From contig JAKQNP010000051.1 of assembly GCA_029565675.1 (NCBI GenBank), positions 1 through 64,000 on the forward strand: 64,000 nt of DNA, in the 5' to 3' direction. The notes under the pieces were generated by a model. It had not been told where the DNA came from. It did no database searches and saw only the letters and a program-made list of their open reading frames with translations. The stretch comes from a bacterium. GTDB taxonomy: Bacteria > Zhuqueibacterota > Zhuqueibacteria > Residuimicrobiales > Oceaniaggregativiventaceae. Position numbers and translations under genes: made by a program. This document shows, piece by piece, positions 26,562 to 35,825 of the stretch. How positions within the stretch are numbered: the first letter of the stretch is position 1; each line of letters opens with the position of its first letter.

Positions 26562-27959
26562 ATGCAAATCGAATTCATGGGCGGCGCCCAGACCGTCACC
26601 GGATCCCAACACTTGCTGACCATCAATGGCAGTCGAATTCTCGTCGAATGCGGTCTGTTTCAAGGCCGGCGCCAGGAAAGCAGAGAGCGCAACCAGTCTT
26701 TCCTATTTGATCCTGCCGGGATCGACACTCTGTTGTTGACCCACGCACATATCGATCACAGCGGCAACATTCCCAATCTGGTCAAAAGAGGTTTTCGCGG
26801 TCCGATCTATGCCACTGCTGCCACGGTTGACCTTTGTGAAGTGCTGTTGCGCGATAGCGCTCATATCCATGAACAAGATGCCGCCTATCTCAGCAAAGAA
26901 AACAAAAAGGAGGGTTTGCCGCCGGTCGAAGCCCTCTACACAACGGCGGATGTGGAAGCTGCGCTCCCCCTGTTTCGTGGGGTTGAATACAGCGAGGCGG
27001 TGCCGATCGCCAAAGGGATCAGCGCTACTTTTCAGGATGCCGGCCATATTCTCGGTTCAGCTGGTATTCTTTTTGAAATCGAAGAGAACGGCAAAACACG
27101 TCGTCTGGGCATCACCGGCGACATCGGTCGCACCAAACAACCCATCTTGCGCGATCCCAACCGGCTGCGCGAGCTCGATATTATGCTCATGGAGTGTACC
27201 TATGGGTCGCGGTTGCATCCGCACAGCGCCGATGCCACCGAAGAACTGGCAAAAGTCATCCGCAAGGTGCATCAACGCGGCGGTCGCATTCTGATCCCTT
27301 CTTTCGCAGTAGGAAGGACGCAAACGCTTGTCTATATGCTGCATAAATTGTATATCCAGAATCGAATTCCTGACCTTCCAATCTATGTCGACAGCCCGAT
27401 GGCCTTCGAAGCGACACAGATCTTCCGCCGCCATCCGGAATGCTTTGACCGAGAAATGCAGCGCACGTTTTTGCGCGACCGTCAGGATCCTTTTGGCTTT
27501 GCCCGCCTAAAGTATATCCGCAGCGCCGAACAGTCCAAGGAGCTGAACGACCTCAAAAGCCCTCACATCATTCTTTCCGCTTCGGGGATGTGCGAAGGCG
27601 GTCGGGTTTTGCACCATCTTATCCATACCTTGCCGTCACCCGAAAATATGGTGCTTTTTGTCGGTTATGCAGCCCAAGACACCCTGGCGCGAAAATTGAT
27701 GGATGGTGACCAGAATGTACCCATTTTGGGGCACATGCATTCGGTCAATTGCGAAATCAACGTTATGGAATATTTCAGCGGCCACGCCGATCAAAATGAA
27801 TTGCTGGAATATGCTGGTTATTCTTCTCCAGACCGACTCGAGCATGTGTTTTTAATTCACGGTGAGCCCGACAGCGCTGCGGCGTTGCAGGAAAAACTTG
27901 AGGAACGCGGCTACAGGAATGTCCATTATCCGGAGCTCGGTGAGACGGTCGAGATTTAG
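26562..27959 (+). CDS. Beta-CASP metallo-hydrolase (RNA-processing type)
   Basis: This 465-residue metallo-beta-lactamase fold protein has a beta-CASP insert and a C-terminal RMMBL (RNA specificity) domain. The zinc motif is 'THAHIDHSG' (His61, His63, Asp65, His66); later blocks are 'DAGHILGSAGI', 'GDIGR', 'MECTYGSR', 'ILIPSFAVGRTQTL', 'IILSASGMCEGGRVLHHL' in part, and 'HADQNELLEY' with 'FLIHGEP'. Relatives include CPSF-73-like exonucleases/endonucleases such as TTHA0252. An RNase role is expected but the substrate is unknown. It probably shares a transcript with the dehydrogenase. Confidence 0.9.
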   Translation: MQIEFMGGAQTVTGSQHLLTINGSRILVECGLFQGRRQESRERNQSFLFDPAGIDTLLLTHAHIDHSGNIPNLVKRGFRGPIYATAATVDLCEVLLRDSAHIHEQDAAYLSKENKKEGLPPVEALYTTADVEAALPLFRGVEYSEAVPIAKGISATFQDAGHILGSAGILFEIEENGKTRRLGITGDIGRTKQPILRDPNRLRELDIMLMECTYGSRLHPHSADATEELAKVIRKVHQRGGRILIPSFAVGRTQTLVYMLHKLYIQNRIPDLPIYVDSPMAFEATQIFRRHPECFDREMQRTFLRDRQDPFGFARLKYIRSAEQSKELNDLKSPHIILSASGMCEGGRVLHHLIHTLPSPENMVLFVGYAAQDTLARKLMDGDQNVPILGHMHSVNCEINVMEYFSGHADQNELLEYAGYSSPDRLEHVFLIHGEPDSAAALQEKLEERGYRNVHYPELGETVEI

Positions 27960-28035
27960 GGAGACAAACTCAATCCGCCCCTTTTTGCGGATCTTTCCAT
28001 TGCCGCCGCTCCGATGAAAAAATGGCAATTTGGCG

Positions 28036-29145
28036 ATGAAGAGGAACATGCGCAGTCCTATATGCTTTTGCCTGTTCATTCTGCTCCAGATGGCAGAGGC
28101 TGGTGATTGGCATGGACAGGTTGCAGGTACAATCGGGCTGAGCCATCACTCGCAGCCGTTTGCGCAGGGCGCGGTTCGAGCAGTTCCAGGAATGTCTCTG
28201 GAGTTGGGCTCTTTTGCCGGCGGCAGCGTGGATATGGAAGGCACGCTCGAGCTTGCTTTGGACTGTACCGAACCCGGGGATGGCTGTCATCTTGCATTGC
28301 GGCCGTACCGCCTTTGGTTGCGCTGCTCTGAACCTCAGTGGGAGCTGCGCCTTGGCTTGCAGCAGATCAATTTTGGATCGGCTTTTCTGTTGCGGCCGCT
28401 GATGTGGTTCGATCGCCTGGACGTCCGCAATCCGCTGCAACTTACCGAAGGTGTTCCTGCGCTCTTGTTTCGTTATTACTTTCTCAATAACACGGTTTTT
28501 TGGCTTTGGGGCATTGCCGCCGATGGTGATTCAAAAGGTTGGGAGGCAGTGGCTTCGAAAAACAACAGCCTTGAAGCCGGCGGCCGCCTCGAAGTCCCCC
28601 TTTTTACCGGACAGCTGGCTCTGACTCTTCATCATCGTTCTGCAGAATGGCAAGACCCCGGGTCGCCGGCAACAGAAGTCCAACCCGAAGAACGTCTGGG
28701 CCTGGATGGAAAATGGGATGTTGGTATAGGCTGCTGGTTTGAGGCGGTCATCGAACACCGCCATTTCGCCTGGATGGCGCGAATCCAGCGGTCTTTTTGC
28801 ATCGGCAGCGATTATACCTTTGCGGTGGGCAATGGAGTGCATTTTCTGATTGAATATCTCAATCTGTCGCAGTCTGATTGTTGGAAGACAACCGATCAAA
28901 GGTCCAAAATAAGCGCATTTGCCATTGATTACCCTCTGACCCTGATCGATCAGATCGCATGTTATGTTGCGCTGGATTCACAGAGTAAAGATATCTTTTG
29001 GACCGCAATTTGGCAACAGGTGCACGATAACTGGAAGGTTTCATTGATCGGCTTTATCAATCCGGATTATGCGCTGACCGTGCAAACTGCTTCTGCCTCC
29101 TGGCGCGGAAAAGGCGTGCAGATGGTCTTGATTCATCATTTTTAA
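28036..29145 (+). CDS. Putative outer-membrane beta-barrel, cluster-specific
   Basis: This 369-residue protein starts with a signal peptide ('RSPICFCLFILLQMAEA'). Through the body it shows alternating hydrophobic beta-strands with aromatic girdles ('LWLRCSEPQWELRLGLQQINFG' in part, 'WFEAVIEHRHFAWMARIQ'), and it ends in 'MVLIHHF', the C-terminal Phe typical of barrel proteins. Family name not recognised. The ATG at 28036 is preferred over a TTG two codons earlier; the ribosome site is weak. It precedes by 26 bp four overlapping genes of an ABC/LolA-like system, so a role as its outer-membrane component is inferred. Confidence 0.6.
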   Translation: MKRNMRSPICFCLFILLQMAEAGDWHGQVAGTIGLSHHSQPFAQGAVRAVPGMSLELGSFAGGSVDMEGTLELALDCTEPGDGCHLALRPYRLWLRCSEPQWELRLGLQQINFGSAFLLRPLMWFDRLDVRNPLQLTEGVPALLFRYYFLNNTVFWLWGIAADGDSKGWEAVASKNNSLEAGGRLEVPLFTGQLALTLHHRSAEWQDPGSPATEVQPEERLGLDGKWDVGIGCWFEAVIEHRHFAWMARIQRSFCIGSDYTFAVGNGVHFLIEYLNLSQSDCWKTTDQRSKISAFAIDYPLTLIDQIACYVALDSQSKDIFWTAIWQQVHDNWKVSLIGFINPDYALTVQTASASWRGKGVQMVLIHHF

Positions 29146-29171
29146 TCCATGGCCAGGGAAAGGATCCACAG

Positions 29172-29885
29172 ATGGCAGACGACAATTGTATCCAAACCAG
29201 GGATCTGGTCAAAGACTATTCGCTTGGGCAACAGCGCGTGCGAGCGCTCAACCACGTGACCTTGAATTTTGTTTGTGGCGAGTTCTGTGGTGTGGTTGGT
29301 CCAAGCGGTTCGGGAAAAACCACTTTGTTGAACATCATGGGTTCTTTGGATAGTCCGACTTCTGGCCGGGCGATCGTCCTGGATCGGGACATCGCCAGTT
29401 TGACCCACAAAGAAGCTGCACAGCTGCGCAACCATCACTTTGGTTTTATCTTTCAAACATTCAATCTGCTACCTGTGTATTCGGTTTTCGAAAATGTTGA
29501 ATTTCCGCTTTTGCTGCTCGGTTACCCAGCCTCGGAACGCAAAAAAATGGTTCTCGAGGCCCTCGAGTGGGTCAAACTCACCGACAAAGAGAAGGCACGG
29601 CCGAACCAGTTGTCCGGAGGGGAAAGCCAGCGTGTGGCAGTGGCTCGTGCCATTGTCAAGAAGCCAAAAATTGTGTTTGCCGACGAACCTACCGCAAATT
29701 TGGATGCACAAAATTCCCGTCATATTCTCAACATCATGCAATCGCTAAACCGCCAATTGCAGACCACTTTTATCTTTTCTACCCACGACGAAAAAGTGAT
29801 TCAGTTTTTGCGCCGGGTGGTGACACTGGAAGATGGTCGGGTCACCGATGATCGCGTGATCGAAAATAGCGGGAGCGAATCATGA
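29172..29885 (+). CDS. ABC transporter ATPase, LolD/MacB type
   Basis: This is a 237-residue cytoplasmic ATPase of the MacB/LolD/FtsE group. It has Walker A 'GPSGSGKTTLLN', the Q-loop in 'FIFQTFNLLPVYSVFENVE', signature 'LSGGESQRVAVARA', Walker B 'IVFADEPTANLD' and the H-loop 'FSTHDEKV'. Such ATPases drive mechanotransmission across FtsX-like permeases rather than substrate transport through the membrane. It overlaps the first permease gene by ATGA. Confidence 0.93.
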   Translation: MADDNCIQTRDLVKDYSLGQQRVRALNHVTLNFVCGEFCGVVGPSGSGKTTLLNIMGSLDSPTSGRAIVLDRDIASLTHKEAAQLRNHHFGFIFQTFNLLPVYSVFENVEFPLLLLGYPASERKKMVLEALEWVKLTDKEKARPNQLSGGESQRVAVARAIVKKPKIVFADEPTANLDAQNSRHILNIMQSLNRQLQTTFIFSTHDEKVIQFLRRVVTLEDGRVTDDRVIENSGSES

Positions 29886-31048
29886 TGCTCAAACTGGCCC
29901 TGCGCAATCTTTGGGGAGCAGGGTTGCGCACAGTATTGAATGTCGCAGTGCTTTCTTTTGCTTTTGTCGCCATCATCTGGCTGCAGGGTTTGTATGAGGG
30001 TATGAATCAACAGGCCAGTCAGGCGTTGCTGCGCGAGGCCTATGGCGGCGGACAATATTGGCATCCGCTTTACGATCCCTATGATCCTCTGTCGATAATC
30101 GACAGTCAAGGCCTGCTTCCTGTAAAGATCGATTCGTTTGTACACAGAAAGCAAGCGACGGCCATTTTGCTCATCCAGGGGACGCTCTATCCGCAAGGCC
30201 GAGTGCAGACTGTGGTCATCAGCGGCATCGATCCGGATCAACGAGTACTCGATATGCCGGTGGATGTCCTGAAAATAGATGATAGCGATATTCCCGCGCT
30301 GCTTGGCACCCGAATGGCCAAAACATGCGGATTGTCGACAGGCGATGCCGTGATTTTGCGTTGGCGGGATCGCAACGGGACCTTCGATGCGCGTCAAATC
30401 CGCATTGTCGAGATCATGCACACCAATGTCCAGATGATCGACAACGGCAGGGTTTGGATACCTTTGCACAAACTGCAGGAAATGACTTTACGTCCAAATG
30501 AAGCCACTCTGGTTGTGCTGGACCGCTCGACAACTCGGACAGCTTCGGCAGATTGGACCTTTCACAACACCGATGAGCTGCTGCAGGATATCCATGAACT
30601 GGTCAAGGTCAAACAGATTGGCGGAATGGTGTTGTATGTGATTTTGCTCTTCCTGGCCATGTTGGCCATTTTCGACACCCAGGTCTTGTCGATTTTCCGC
30701 CGCCGGAAAGAAATCGGTACCCTCATGGCACTCGGCATGACTCGATGGCAGGTGGTCCGGTTGTTCACCCTCGAAGGTGCACTGCACGGGATCTTTGCTG
30801 CTCTCCTGGCCGCTATTTATGGCATTCCGCTTTTGGTGATCTATGCACGGCACGGCATGCAATTGACCGATGCCGTCGACAGCATGGGCATCTCTCTGGG
30901 CACACAGCTCTACCCCGTCTACAGCACCGGCATGATTCTCGCGACCGTGGTGATTGTGCTGACGACAGTCACGGTTGTCAGTTATTTGCCCAGTCGGCGG
31001 ATCGCCAAACTGAAACCCACCGATGCATTGCGAGGGAAAAGAGCATGA
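29882..31048 (+). CDS. FtsX-like ABC permease 1
   Basis: This 388-residue inner-membrane protein has the MacB/LolC layout: one N-terminal helix (about residues 15-38), a periplasmic domain of about 220 residues, and three C-terminal helices (about 245-375) with the FtsX motif region 'RRRKEIGTLMALGMTRWQVV'. The start ATG overlaps the ATPase stop and its own stop overlaps the next permease, so the three are translationally coupled and probably form a heterodimeric permease with the ATPase. Confidence 0.9.
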   Translation: MMLKLALRNLWGAGLRTVLNVAVLSFAFVAIIWLQGLYEGMNQQASQALLREAYGGGQYWHPLYDPYDPLSIIDSQGLLPVKIDSFVHRKQATAILLIQGTLYPQGRVQTVVISGIDPDQRVLDMPVDVLKIDDSDIPALLGTRMAKTCGLSTGDAVILRWRDRNGTFDARQIRIVEIMHTNVQMIDNGRVWIPLHKLQEMTLRPNEATLVVLDRSTTRTASADWTFHNTDELLQDIHELVKVKQIGGMVLYVILLFLAMLAIFDTQVLSIFRRRKEIGTLMALGMTRWQVVRLFTLEGALHGIFAALLAAIYGIPLLVIYARHGMQLTDAVDSMGISLGTQLYPVYSTGMILATVVIVLTTVTVVSYLPSRRIAKLKPTDALRGKRA

Positions 31049-32316
31049 TTCGATTTTTACTCAAGGGTTTGTTGCGCGATCGATCTCGCAGTTTTTTTCC
31101 CATCTTGATCGTGTCGGCGGGAGTGGCTTTGACCGTTATCCTCTACAGCTATTTCAACGGCGTCGAAATCGATGCCATCCGCAACTATGCGGTTTTTGCG
31201 ACAGGTCACGTAAAAGCGATGAGCCGTGCATATGCCGAACAGGCAGAGTTGATTCCAAACGATCTGGCGCTGCTCGGAGTGGACAGCCTGATGCAGGACC
31301 TGGAAACAAATTATCCGCAAGTCCGATGGACCGGGCGCATCCGGTTTGGCGGTTTGTTGGATATCCCGGATGAAAATAACGAAACGCGCATTCAAGGACC
31401 AGTTACCGGCCTTGCCGTTGATCTGTTCTCAGTTGACACCCCGGAAATCGATTTCCTGGGTTTACATCGGTCATTGGTGCAGGGAAAACTGCCGCAGAGC
31501 CCTGGAGAGGTTTTGATCGCTGAAGAGTACGCCGGGCAGCTGGGTCTATCGGCAGGCAGCCGTGTCACCCTGGTCAGTGCAACCATGAATGGCAGTCTAG
31601 CGCTTGAAAATTTTCTCATCGCCGGTACAGTCCGTTTCGGCATGGCGGCGATGGATCGCAGCGCCATGATCGCTGACATTGGGGATATCCGCCTTGCTCT
31701 CGATATGGAGGATGCGGCTGGCGAGATTCTCGGATTTTTCAGCGATGAGATTTATAAAGACGAGGATGCGATGGCCATCGCTGCAGAATTCAATCAAGCT
31801 GCGCCGACAGACGATGAATTTGCGCCGGTCATGTATGCATTATCGGAACAGAGCGATCTCCGCGGTATGCTGCAGCAGACCGACTCTGTGATTGGAATGA
31901 TCAACGGGGTTTTTATCGCAGTCATGGCGATGGTCCTGTGGAATGCGGGTTTGATGGGCACCATCCGGCGCTATGGCGAAATTGGTGTGCGTCTGGCCAT
32001 GGGGGAAAACAAGGGCAGTGTCTATCGTTCACTTATCCTTGAAGCTCTGATGATCGGATTTGTCGGTTCACTATTGGGCACCGCGATAGGATTGGGATTT
32101 GCCTATCTCTTGCAAAGCAAAGGGATCGATGCGGCTGGAATGATGAAAAGTTCGAATGTGATGATGTCGAACGTTTTGCGCGCTCGCATAACCGCTGGCT
32201 CTTTTTTTGTCGGTTTTCTGCCTGGCCTTTTGGCGATTCTTCTTGGCACAGGGCTCTCCGGTCTCTCTGTGTATAAACGGCAAACCAGTCAACTTTTTAA
32301 GGAATTGGAAGTATGA
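31045..32316 (+). CDS. FtsX-like ABC permease 2
   Basis: This 423-residue second permease has the same topology as its neighbour: N-terminal helix (about residues 14-33), a larger periplasmic domain, then three helices with 'RRYGEIGVRLAMGENKGSVYRSL' in part. I start it at the ATG 31045, overlapping the previous stop (ATGA); a longer frame reading back to 30745 lies inside permease 1. It ends as ATGA with the LolA-like gene. Sequence divergence from permease 1 suggests a LolC/LolE-type pair rather than a duplication. Confidence 0.9.
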   Translation: MIRFLLKGLLRDRSRSFFPILIVSAGVALTVILYSYFNGVEIDAIRNYAVFATGHVKAMSRAYAEQAELIPNDLALLGVDSLMQDLETNYPQVRWTGRIRFGGLLDIPDENNETRIQGPVTGLAVDLFSVDTPEIDFLGLHRSLVQGKLPQSPGEVLIAEEYAGQLGLSAGSRVTLVSATMNGSLALENFLIAGTVRFGMAAMDRSAMIADIGDIRLALDMEDAAGEILGFFSDEIYKDEDAMAIAAEFNQAAPTDDEFAPVMYALSEQSDLRGMLQQTDSVIGMINGVFIAVMAMVLWNAGLMGTIRRYGEIGVRLAMGENKGSVYRSLILEALMIGFVGSLLGTAIGLGFAYLLQSKGIDAAGMMKSSNVMMSNVLRARITAGSFFVGFLPGLLAILLGTGLSGLSVYKRQTSQLFKELEV

Positions 32317-33095
32317 TCATTTCCTGGCAAAAAGAAGTCACTCGGCGTCTGCTCATCTTTGTCGAAATGGCACTGATCGGTATCCTTGCAGCAAAAACAG
32401 AGTTATTTGCTGCCTATCCAGATGGGACTGTTTTGCTGCAGCGTGTCGACCAAAACTCTGTTGCCAAGACCCAGGTTGTCGAGATCAAAATGATCATTCA
32501 TGGTCGGCGCAGCGATCGCACGTTAAAGTCCAGGTCGTTTATCGAGGGGCAGGAGCGCGCCTTTAGCGAATATACTTCCCCGCCGCGGGAACAGGGAACA
32601 AAGATGCTCAAGTTGGGAGATCAACTGTGGACATTCGATCCGCGGACGGATCGCACGATTCAGATATCAGGCCATCTGCTGCGTCAGTCGGTCATGGGAT
32701 CTGATCTTTCCTATGAGGATATGATGGAGGATGAGCGGTTGTCGGACAACTATTCGGCGACTGTGGCCGGCAGCGATACCGTGGAGGGAAGGGAATGCTG
32801 GATACTGGAACTGAGAGGGAAACACACAGATCTGGCCTATCCAAAAAGCAAGATATGGGTCGATAAAGAGCGCTATGTGGCGTTGAAAGGAGAGCGTTTT
32901 GCCAAAAGCGGCAAACTGCTCAAGTCGATGACTGCCAAACGGATCGACCGCCTAGATGGCCGCTGGGTTGCCACATGGATCTTGTATAAAGATGAACTGA
33001 AAACAGGCGGTGGAACCGAGTTTATCATCGAATCTGCAAAATACGATATCGACATCCCCGAACAGGTGTTCAGCAAAGCTTCTTTGCGCCGCTAG
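32313..33095 (+). CDS. LolA-like outer-membrane lipoprotein-sorting protein
   Basis: This 260-residue protein of the LolA/LolB-like superfamily has an N-terminal signal region (residues 10-33) and half-barrel signatures 'GTKMLKLGDQLWTFDPRTDR', 'LLRQSVMGSDLSYEDMM', 'WILELRGKHTDLAYPKSKIW' in part, and 'PEQVFSKASL'. Members shuttle lipophilic cargo across the periplasm or help sort lipoproteins. Its position at the end of the overlapping ABC genes supports a Lol-like export pathway. Cargo not known. No terminator is obvious in the 96 bp before the convergent gene. Confidence 0.85.
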   Translation: MIISWQKEVTRRLLIFVEMALIGILAAKTELFAAYPDGTVLLQRVDQNSVAKTQVVEIKMIIHGRRSDRTLKSRSFIEGQERAFSEYTSPPREQGTKMLKLGDQLWTFDPRTDRTIQISGHLLRQSVMGSDLSYEDMMEDERLSDNYSATVAGSDTVEGRECWILELRGKHTDLAYPKSKIWVDKERYVALKGERFAKSGKLLKSMTAKRIDRLDGRWVATWILYKDELKTGGGTEFIIESAKYDIDIPEQVFSKASLRR

Positions 33096-33191
33096 GAGCA
33101 TGCGGTAGCAACAAATAGCCGGCTCCTGGCATGCCAATTTTGTGTGGTCCGGGATCTGTCAACTGGTCTTCTGTGTGGATTCCTCCTTCAC

Positions 33192-34268
33192 TCAGACAAT
33201 TTCCAGAAAATCCCGTTCGGGCAAAGGCGGAAATTCCGCTGTCGGCAACGTCTGATACCAAAAAGCGACCGAGGCGATATCATCTTGCAGCGGCAGATAG
33301 CGTTGACCGCTTCGCCAGCCCAGCGCCTGGATGGTGACCCGCAGACTATTGGAAAATCGTATCGGATCGGCGATGTGCCAGCGATAGAGCGAAAAGCGGG
33401 TTTGCGATTGGTACAAACCATCCGGCAAATAGACCGCCATCCCGCTGTAGGGATTGGTGAACTCCTGGTAGCGATGGGTCTCCTGGTTTTCGAAATTCCA
33501 TGCTCCGCCGAAATAATCCTCGGTGCCGGTACCGCAAATGGTCGGTGACTTTTCACCGTCCAGGAAAAATTTGATCTCTCCCTCTCCCCACCAACCGCTG
33601 TTGTTTACACCCCAGGCCATAAAAGTGCCGACGTATTGGCCGCGCCCTTCTACCCTGTCCAAAATGGTGTAGACTTGTTTGTAAGGCAGCGGATTGACGC
33701 GATTGAATCGGGCATGGAAATAGGCAAGATCATCTGCCACTGCCGTCAGGGTATAGTTGATCTGATAGAACAGGACTTCTTCGGTTTCGCCGAGGTTTTC
33801 GATGGTGAGCCGGCAGGATTTGCGAAAAGGCATTTCCCAATAGCAATTGAATCCTTTGCCGGGATTGACACAGACCGCCAGGGATGAGATCGGCCGAAAT
33901 TTATCCCATACCGACGCAAAAAAATCGCCGATCGGGCATTCCACCGACGGATTATCCTGGCCATCCCAAAAGATGCGCAAGATCAGGCTGCGCCATTTTG
34001 CCGTTGTAGTCATCCAGATTTGCTGCACCGCACCCGGCCCCTCGATTTCTGCGGCGGTGAAGGTCTGACCGGGGCCGATCTTGACCGCCGGGGCAATTTT
34101 CCATCCTTGTCCCAGCTCGCGGCCATGGTGCGCTCCCAACCCTTCGGTTGCCAAACCGCCGGCCCCTCGTTCTCCATGCGGGTTTTCAGCGCTGATCGAA
34201 CGGCTTTGTCCCGATGCCAGCCGGGCCAAATTGCCCATATGCATTCCCAGACCGTTGAACTCCGTCAT
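33192..34268 (-). CDS. DUF2961 family protein
   Basis: This 358-residue protein of the DUF2961 family is found with carbohydrate-degradation loci in many FCB bacteria; some members have been reported as glycoside hydrolases acting on fructose/arabinofuranose-type sugars. Recognisable blocks are 'SISAENPHGERGAGG', 'GPGAVQQIWMTT', 'FWDGQDNPSVECPIGDFF', 'GEGEIKFFLDGEKSPTICGTGTEDYFGGAW' in part, and 'YRWHIADPIRF'. No signal peptide is seen, so it is probably cytoplasmic. I chose the ATG at 34268 with GGAGG upstream. It is last in a six-gene minus-strand cluster. Confidence 0.88.
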   Translation of the reverse strand: MTEFNGLGMHMGNLARLASGQSRSISAENPHGERGAGGLATEGLGAHHGRELGQGWKIAPAVKIGPGQTFTAAEIEGPGAVQQIWMTTTAKWRSLILRIFWDGQDNPSVECPIGDFFASVWDKFRPISSLAVCVNPGKGFNCYWEMPFRKSCRLTIENLGETEEVLFYQINYTLTAVADDLAYFHARFNRVNPLPYKQVYTILDRVEGRGQYVGTFMAWGVNNSGWWGEGEIKFFLDGEKSPTICGTGTEDYFGGAWNFENQETHRYQEFTNPYSGMAVYLPDGLYQSQTRFSLYRWHIADPIRFSNSLRVTIQALGWRSGQRYLPLQDDIASVAFWYQTLPTAEFPPLPERDFLEIV

Positions 34269-34349
34269 ATGGTTTCCTCCATCAGTCATTTGCTCCAATC
34301 GGGGCGCTCAACCAAAAGGCACAGCTTGTGCGCCGTTCTTTGAATTGGA

Positions 34350-35504
34350 TTATCTCGCTTGTTCGAGAATACCGTGCAAATCTTCGCGGTTTAGAACAAT
34401 TGGGTGACCTTTCATGCTGCTCGCTTTCATCGACTTGTCGATGAGCACTTCCATGTCGACATCGCTGAATCCGTATTCAGACAAACGGGGGATGTCGAGT
34501 TTTTCGACCAGCCGTTCGATCCACTCGAGACCTTGCTCAGCTTTCCCTTTTGGGTCCCCGGTGAGCAGAGCAGCGATTTCGTCGAAACGTTTGACTTGCG
34601 GTGCTTCGGGTTGACGCATCTTTAAAGCGCGCAGGGTGGTGCGCAGGACCGCGGGCAACAGCCGTGCGCAAATAGCCCCATGCGGAGCATCGAACATGCC
34701 GCCAAAAGGTCCGGCAATGCCGTGCACTGCCCCCAGTTTGGCGTTTGCCAACGCCAGGCCGCCAAAGAGGCTGGCCAAAGCCATGTTTTCCCGCGCCTCA
34801 GCGTCTTGTCCATCGCTGAAGGCCCGGTGCAGCGACGACGCAACCCGCGGAATCGAGTCGCGCACCAGCGCATCGACCAGTGGGCTCGGTTGGCTGCAAA
34901 GATAGGGCTCGATGAGCTGCGTCAGCGCATCCATCCCCGTCGCTCCAGTCACTGCCGGCGGCATGGTGTGGGTGAGCAGCGGATCGACCAGTGCCAGACG
35001 CGGCAGCATCGTCACACTGCGGACGCTGACCTTGATGCGATGCTCCCGAGAGGCGAGAACAGCATTGCGAGTCACCTCCGAACCTGTGCCGGCAGTGGTC
35101 GGAACCGCTATAAAGGGGACAGCAGGATGCTGCATCGGTTGTGCACGGCCGATAACCTCCAGGTAATCGCCAAGATCTCCGAGATTGGCCAGCATCGCGG
35201 CAACCACCTTTCCCGTGTCGATTGCACTGCCACCACCGACGGAACAAACCACATCGCAGCGCTTTTCCCGGGCTTGGGCAATGGCATTCTCAACCATCGG
35301 AACCGCAGGTTCACCGTGAACCGCAAAAACCAGGGTATCGATCTTTTCCTGCTGCAACTGTTGCAGAAGGGCATTGCCCTGTTCAGCAGATGATCCGACC
35401 ACCAGCAAGACCCGTTTGCCGTAACCGGCGACCAGGGATCCCAATTCAGCAGCGCGTCCGGCACCGAAAAGAATGCGCGATGCGGTGGCGAACTCAATAT
35501 GCAT
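34350..35504 (-). CDS. Iron-containing alcohol dehydrogenase
   Basis: This is a 384-residue member of the Fe-ADH (group III) family. It shows the NAD site 'VCSVGGGSAIDTGKVVAAM', 'PTTAGTGSEVTRNAV', and the metal ligand region 'GATGMDALTQLIEPYL' with 'GAVHGIAGPFGGMFDAPHGAICA' in part. Such enzymes reduce or oxidise small aldehydes, alcohols or maleylacetate. An ATG at 35516 is an alternative start, overlapping the end of the ABM gene; 35504 lies just past that stop. Neighbours (ABM monooxygenase, hydroxyacid dehydrogenase) suggest catabolism of a small carbonyl compound. Confidence 0.9.
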   Translation of the reverse strand: MHIEFATASRILFGAGRAAELGSLVAGYGKRVLLVVGSSAEQGNALLQQLQQEKIDTLVFAVHGEPAVPMVENAIAQAREKRCDVVCSVGGGSAIDTGKVVAAMLANLGDLGDYLEVIGRAQPMQHPAVPFIAVPTTAGTGSEVTRNAVLASREHRIKVSVRSVTMLPRLALVDPLLTHTMPPAVTGATGMDALTQLIEPYLCSQPSPLVDALVRDSIPRVASSLHRAFSDGQDAEARENMALASLFGGLALANAKLGAVHGIAGPFGGMFDAPHGAICARLLPAVLRTTLRALKMRQPEAPQVKRFDEIAALLTGDPKGKAEQGLEWIERLVEKLDIPRLSEYGFSDVDMEVLIDKSMKASSMKGHPIVLNREDLHGILEQAR

Positions 35505-35506
35505 GG

Positions 35507-35815
35507 CTAACCCCATCCCTGATCATCCGGGAAGACGTTGATGTATTTGACACTGCTGCGCGGTTCAGCCATCATTTCGGCGACAAAATCACGCCAGACC
35601 TGATAGTGCCGGGTTTCTTTGTGTGCCGCGACGTCGGCTTCGCTGCGATAGACCTCGAGCAACACGAAACGAGTCGGATCCTGCCGATCCTGCAGGATAT
35701 CGAAACGCGCCACGCCAGGCTCAAGCAGACTGTGGCGGGCGTTTTCCAGCATTGCGTTTTTAAAAAGCTCGACCGCTTCGGGTTTAACATGGACATGAAC
35801 GTGCACAATAAACAT
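35507..35815 (-). CDS. ABM-family (quinol) monooxygenase-like protein
   Basis: This is a 102-residue ferredoxin-like alpha/beta dimer of the antibiotic biosynthesis monooxygenase family. Features are the His-rich first strand '[17 protein letters not shown]', '[23 protein letters not shown]' in part, and '[14 protein letters not shown]'. Relatives include YgiN (quinol monooxygenase) and LsrG (autoinducer-2 phosphate isomerase), and the two cannot be told apart here. It lies 10 bp after the hydroxyacid dehydrogenase and nearly abuts the Fe-ADH. Confidence 0.85.
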   Translation of the reverse strand: MFIVHVHVHVKPEAVELFKNAMLENARHSLLEPGVARFDILQDRQDPTRFVLLEVYRSEADVAAHKETRHYQVWRDFVAEMMAEPRSSVKYINVFPDDQGWG

Positions 35816-35825
35816 AGAGTTCTCC

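Noticed and set aside
30745-31044. N-terminal extension of permease 2
   Set aside because: It overlaps permease 1 completely; the ATGA overlap at 31045 gives a normal FtsX-type N terminus.
33096-33191. dif site or terminator at the convergent junction
   Set aside because: Only weak inverted matches (GGAGC/GCTCC) and no T-run or dif-like 28-mer.
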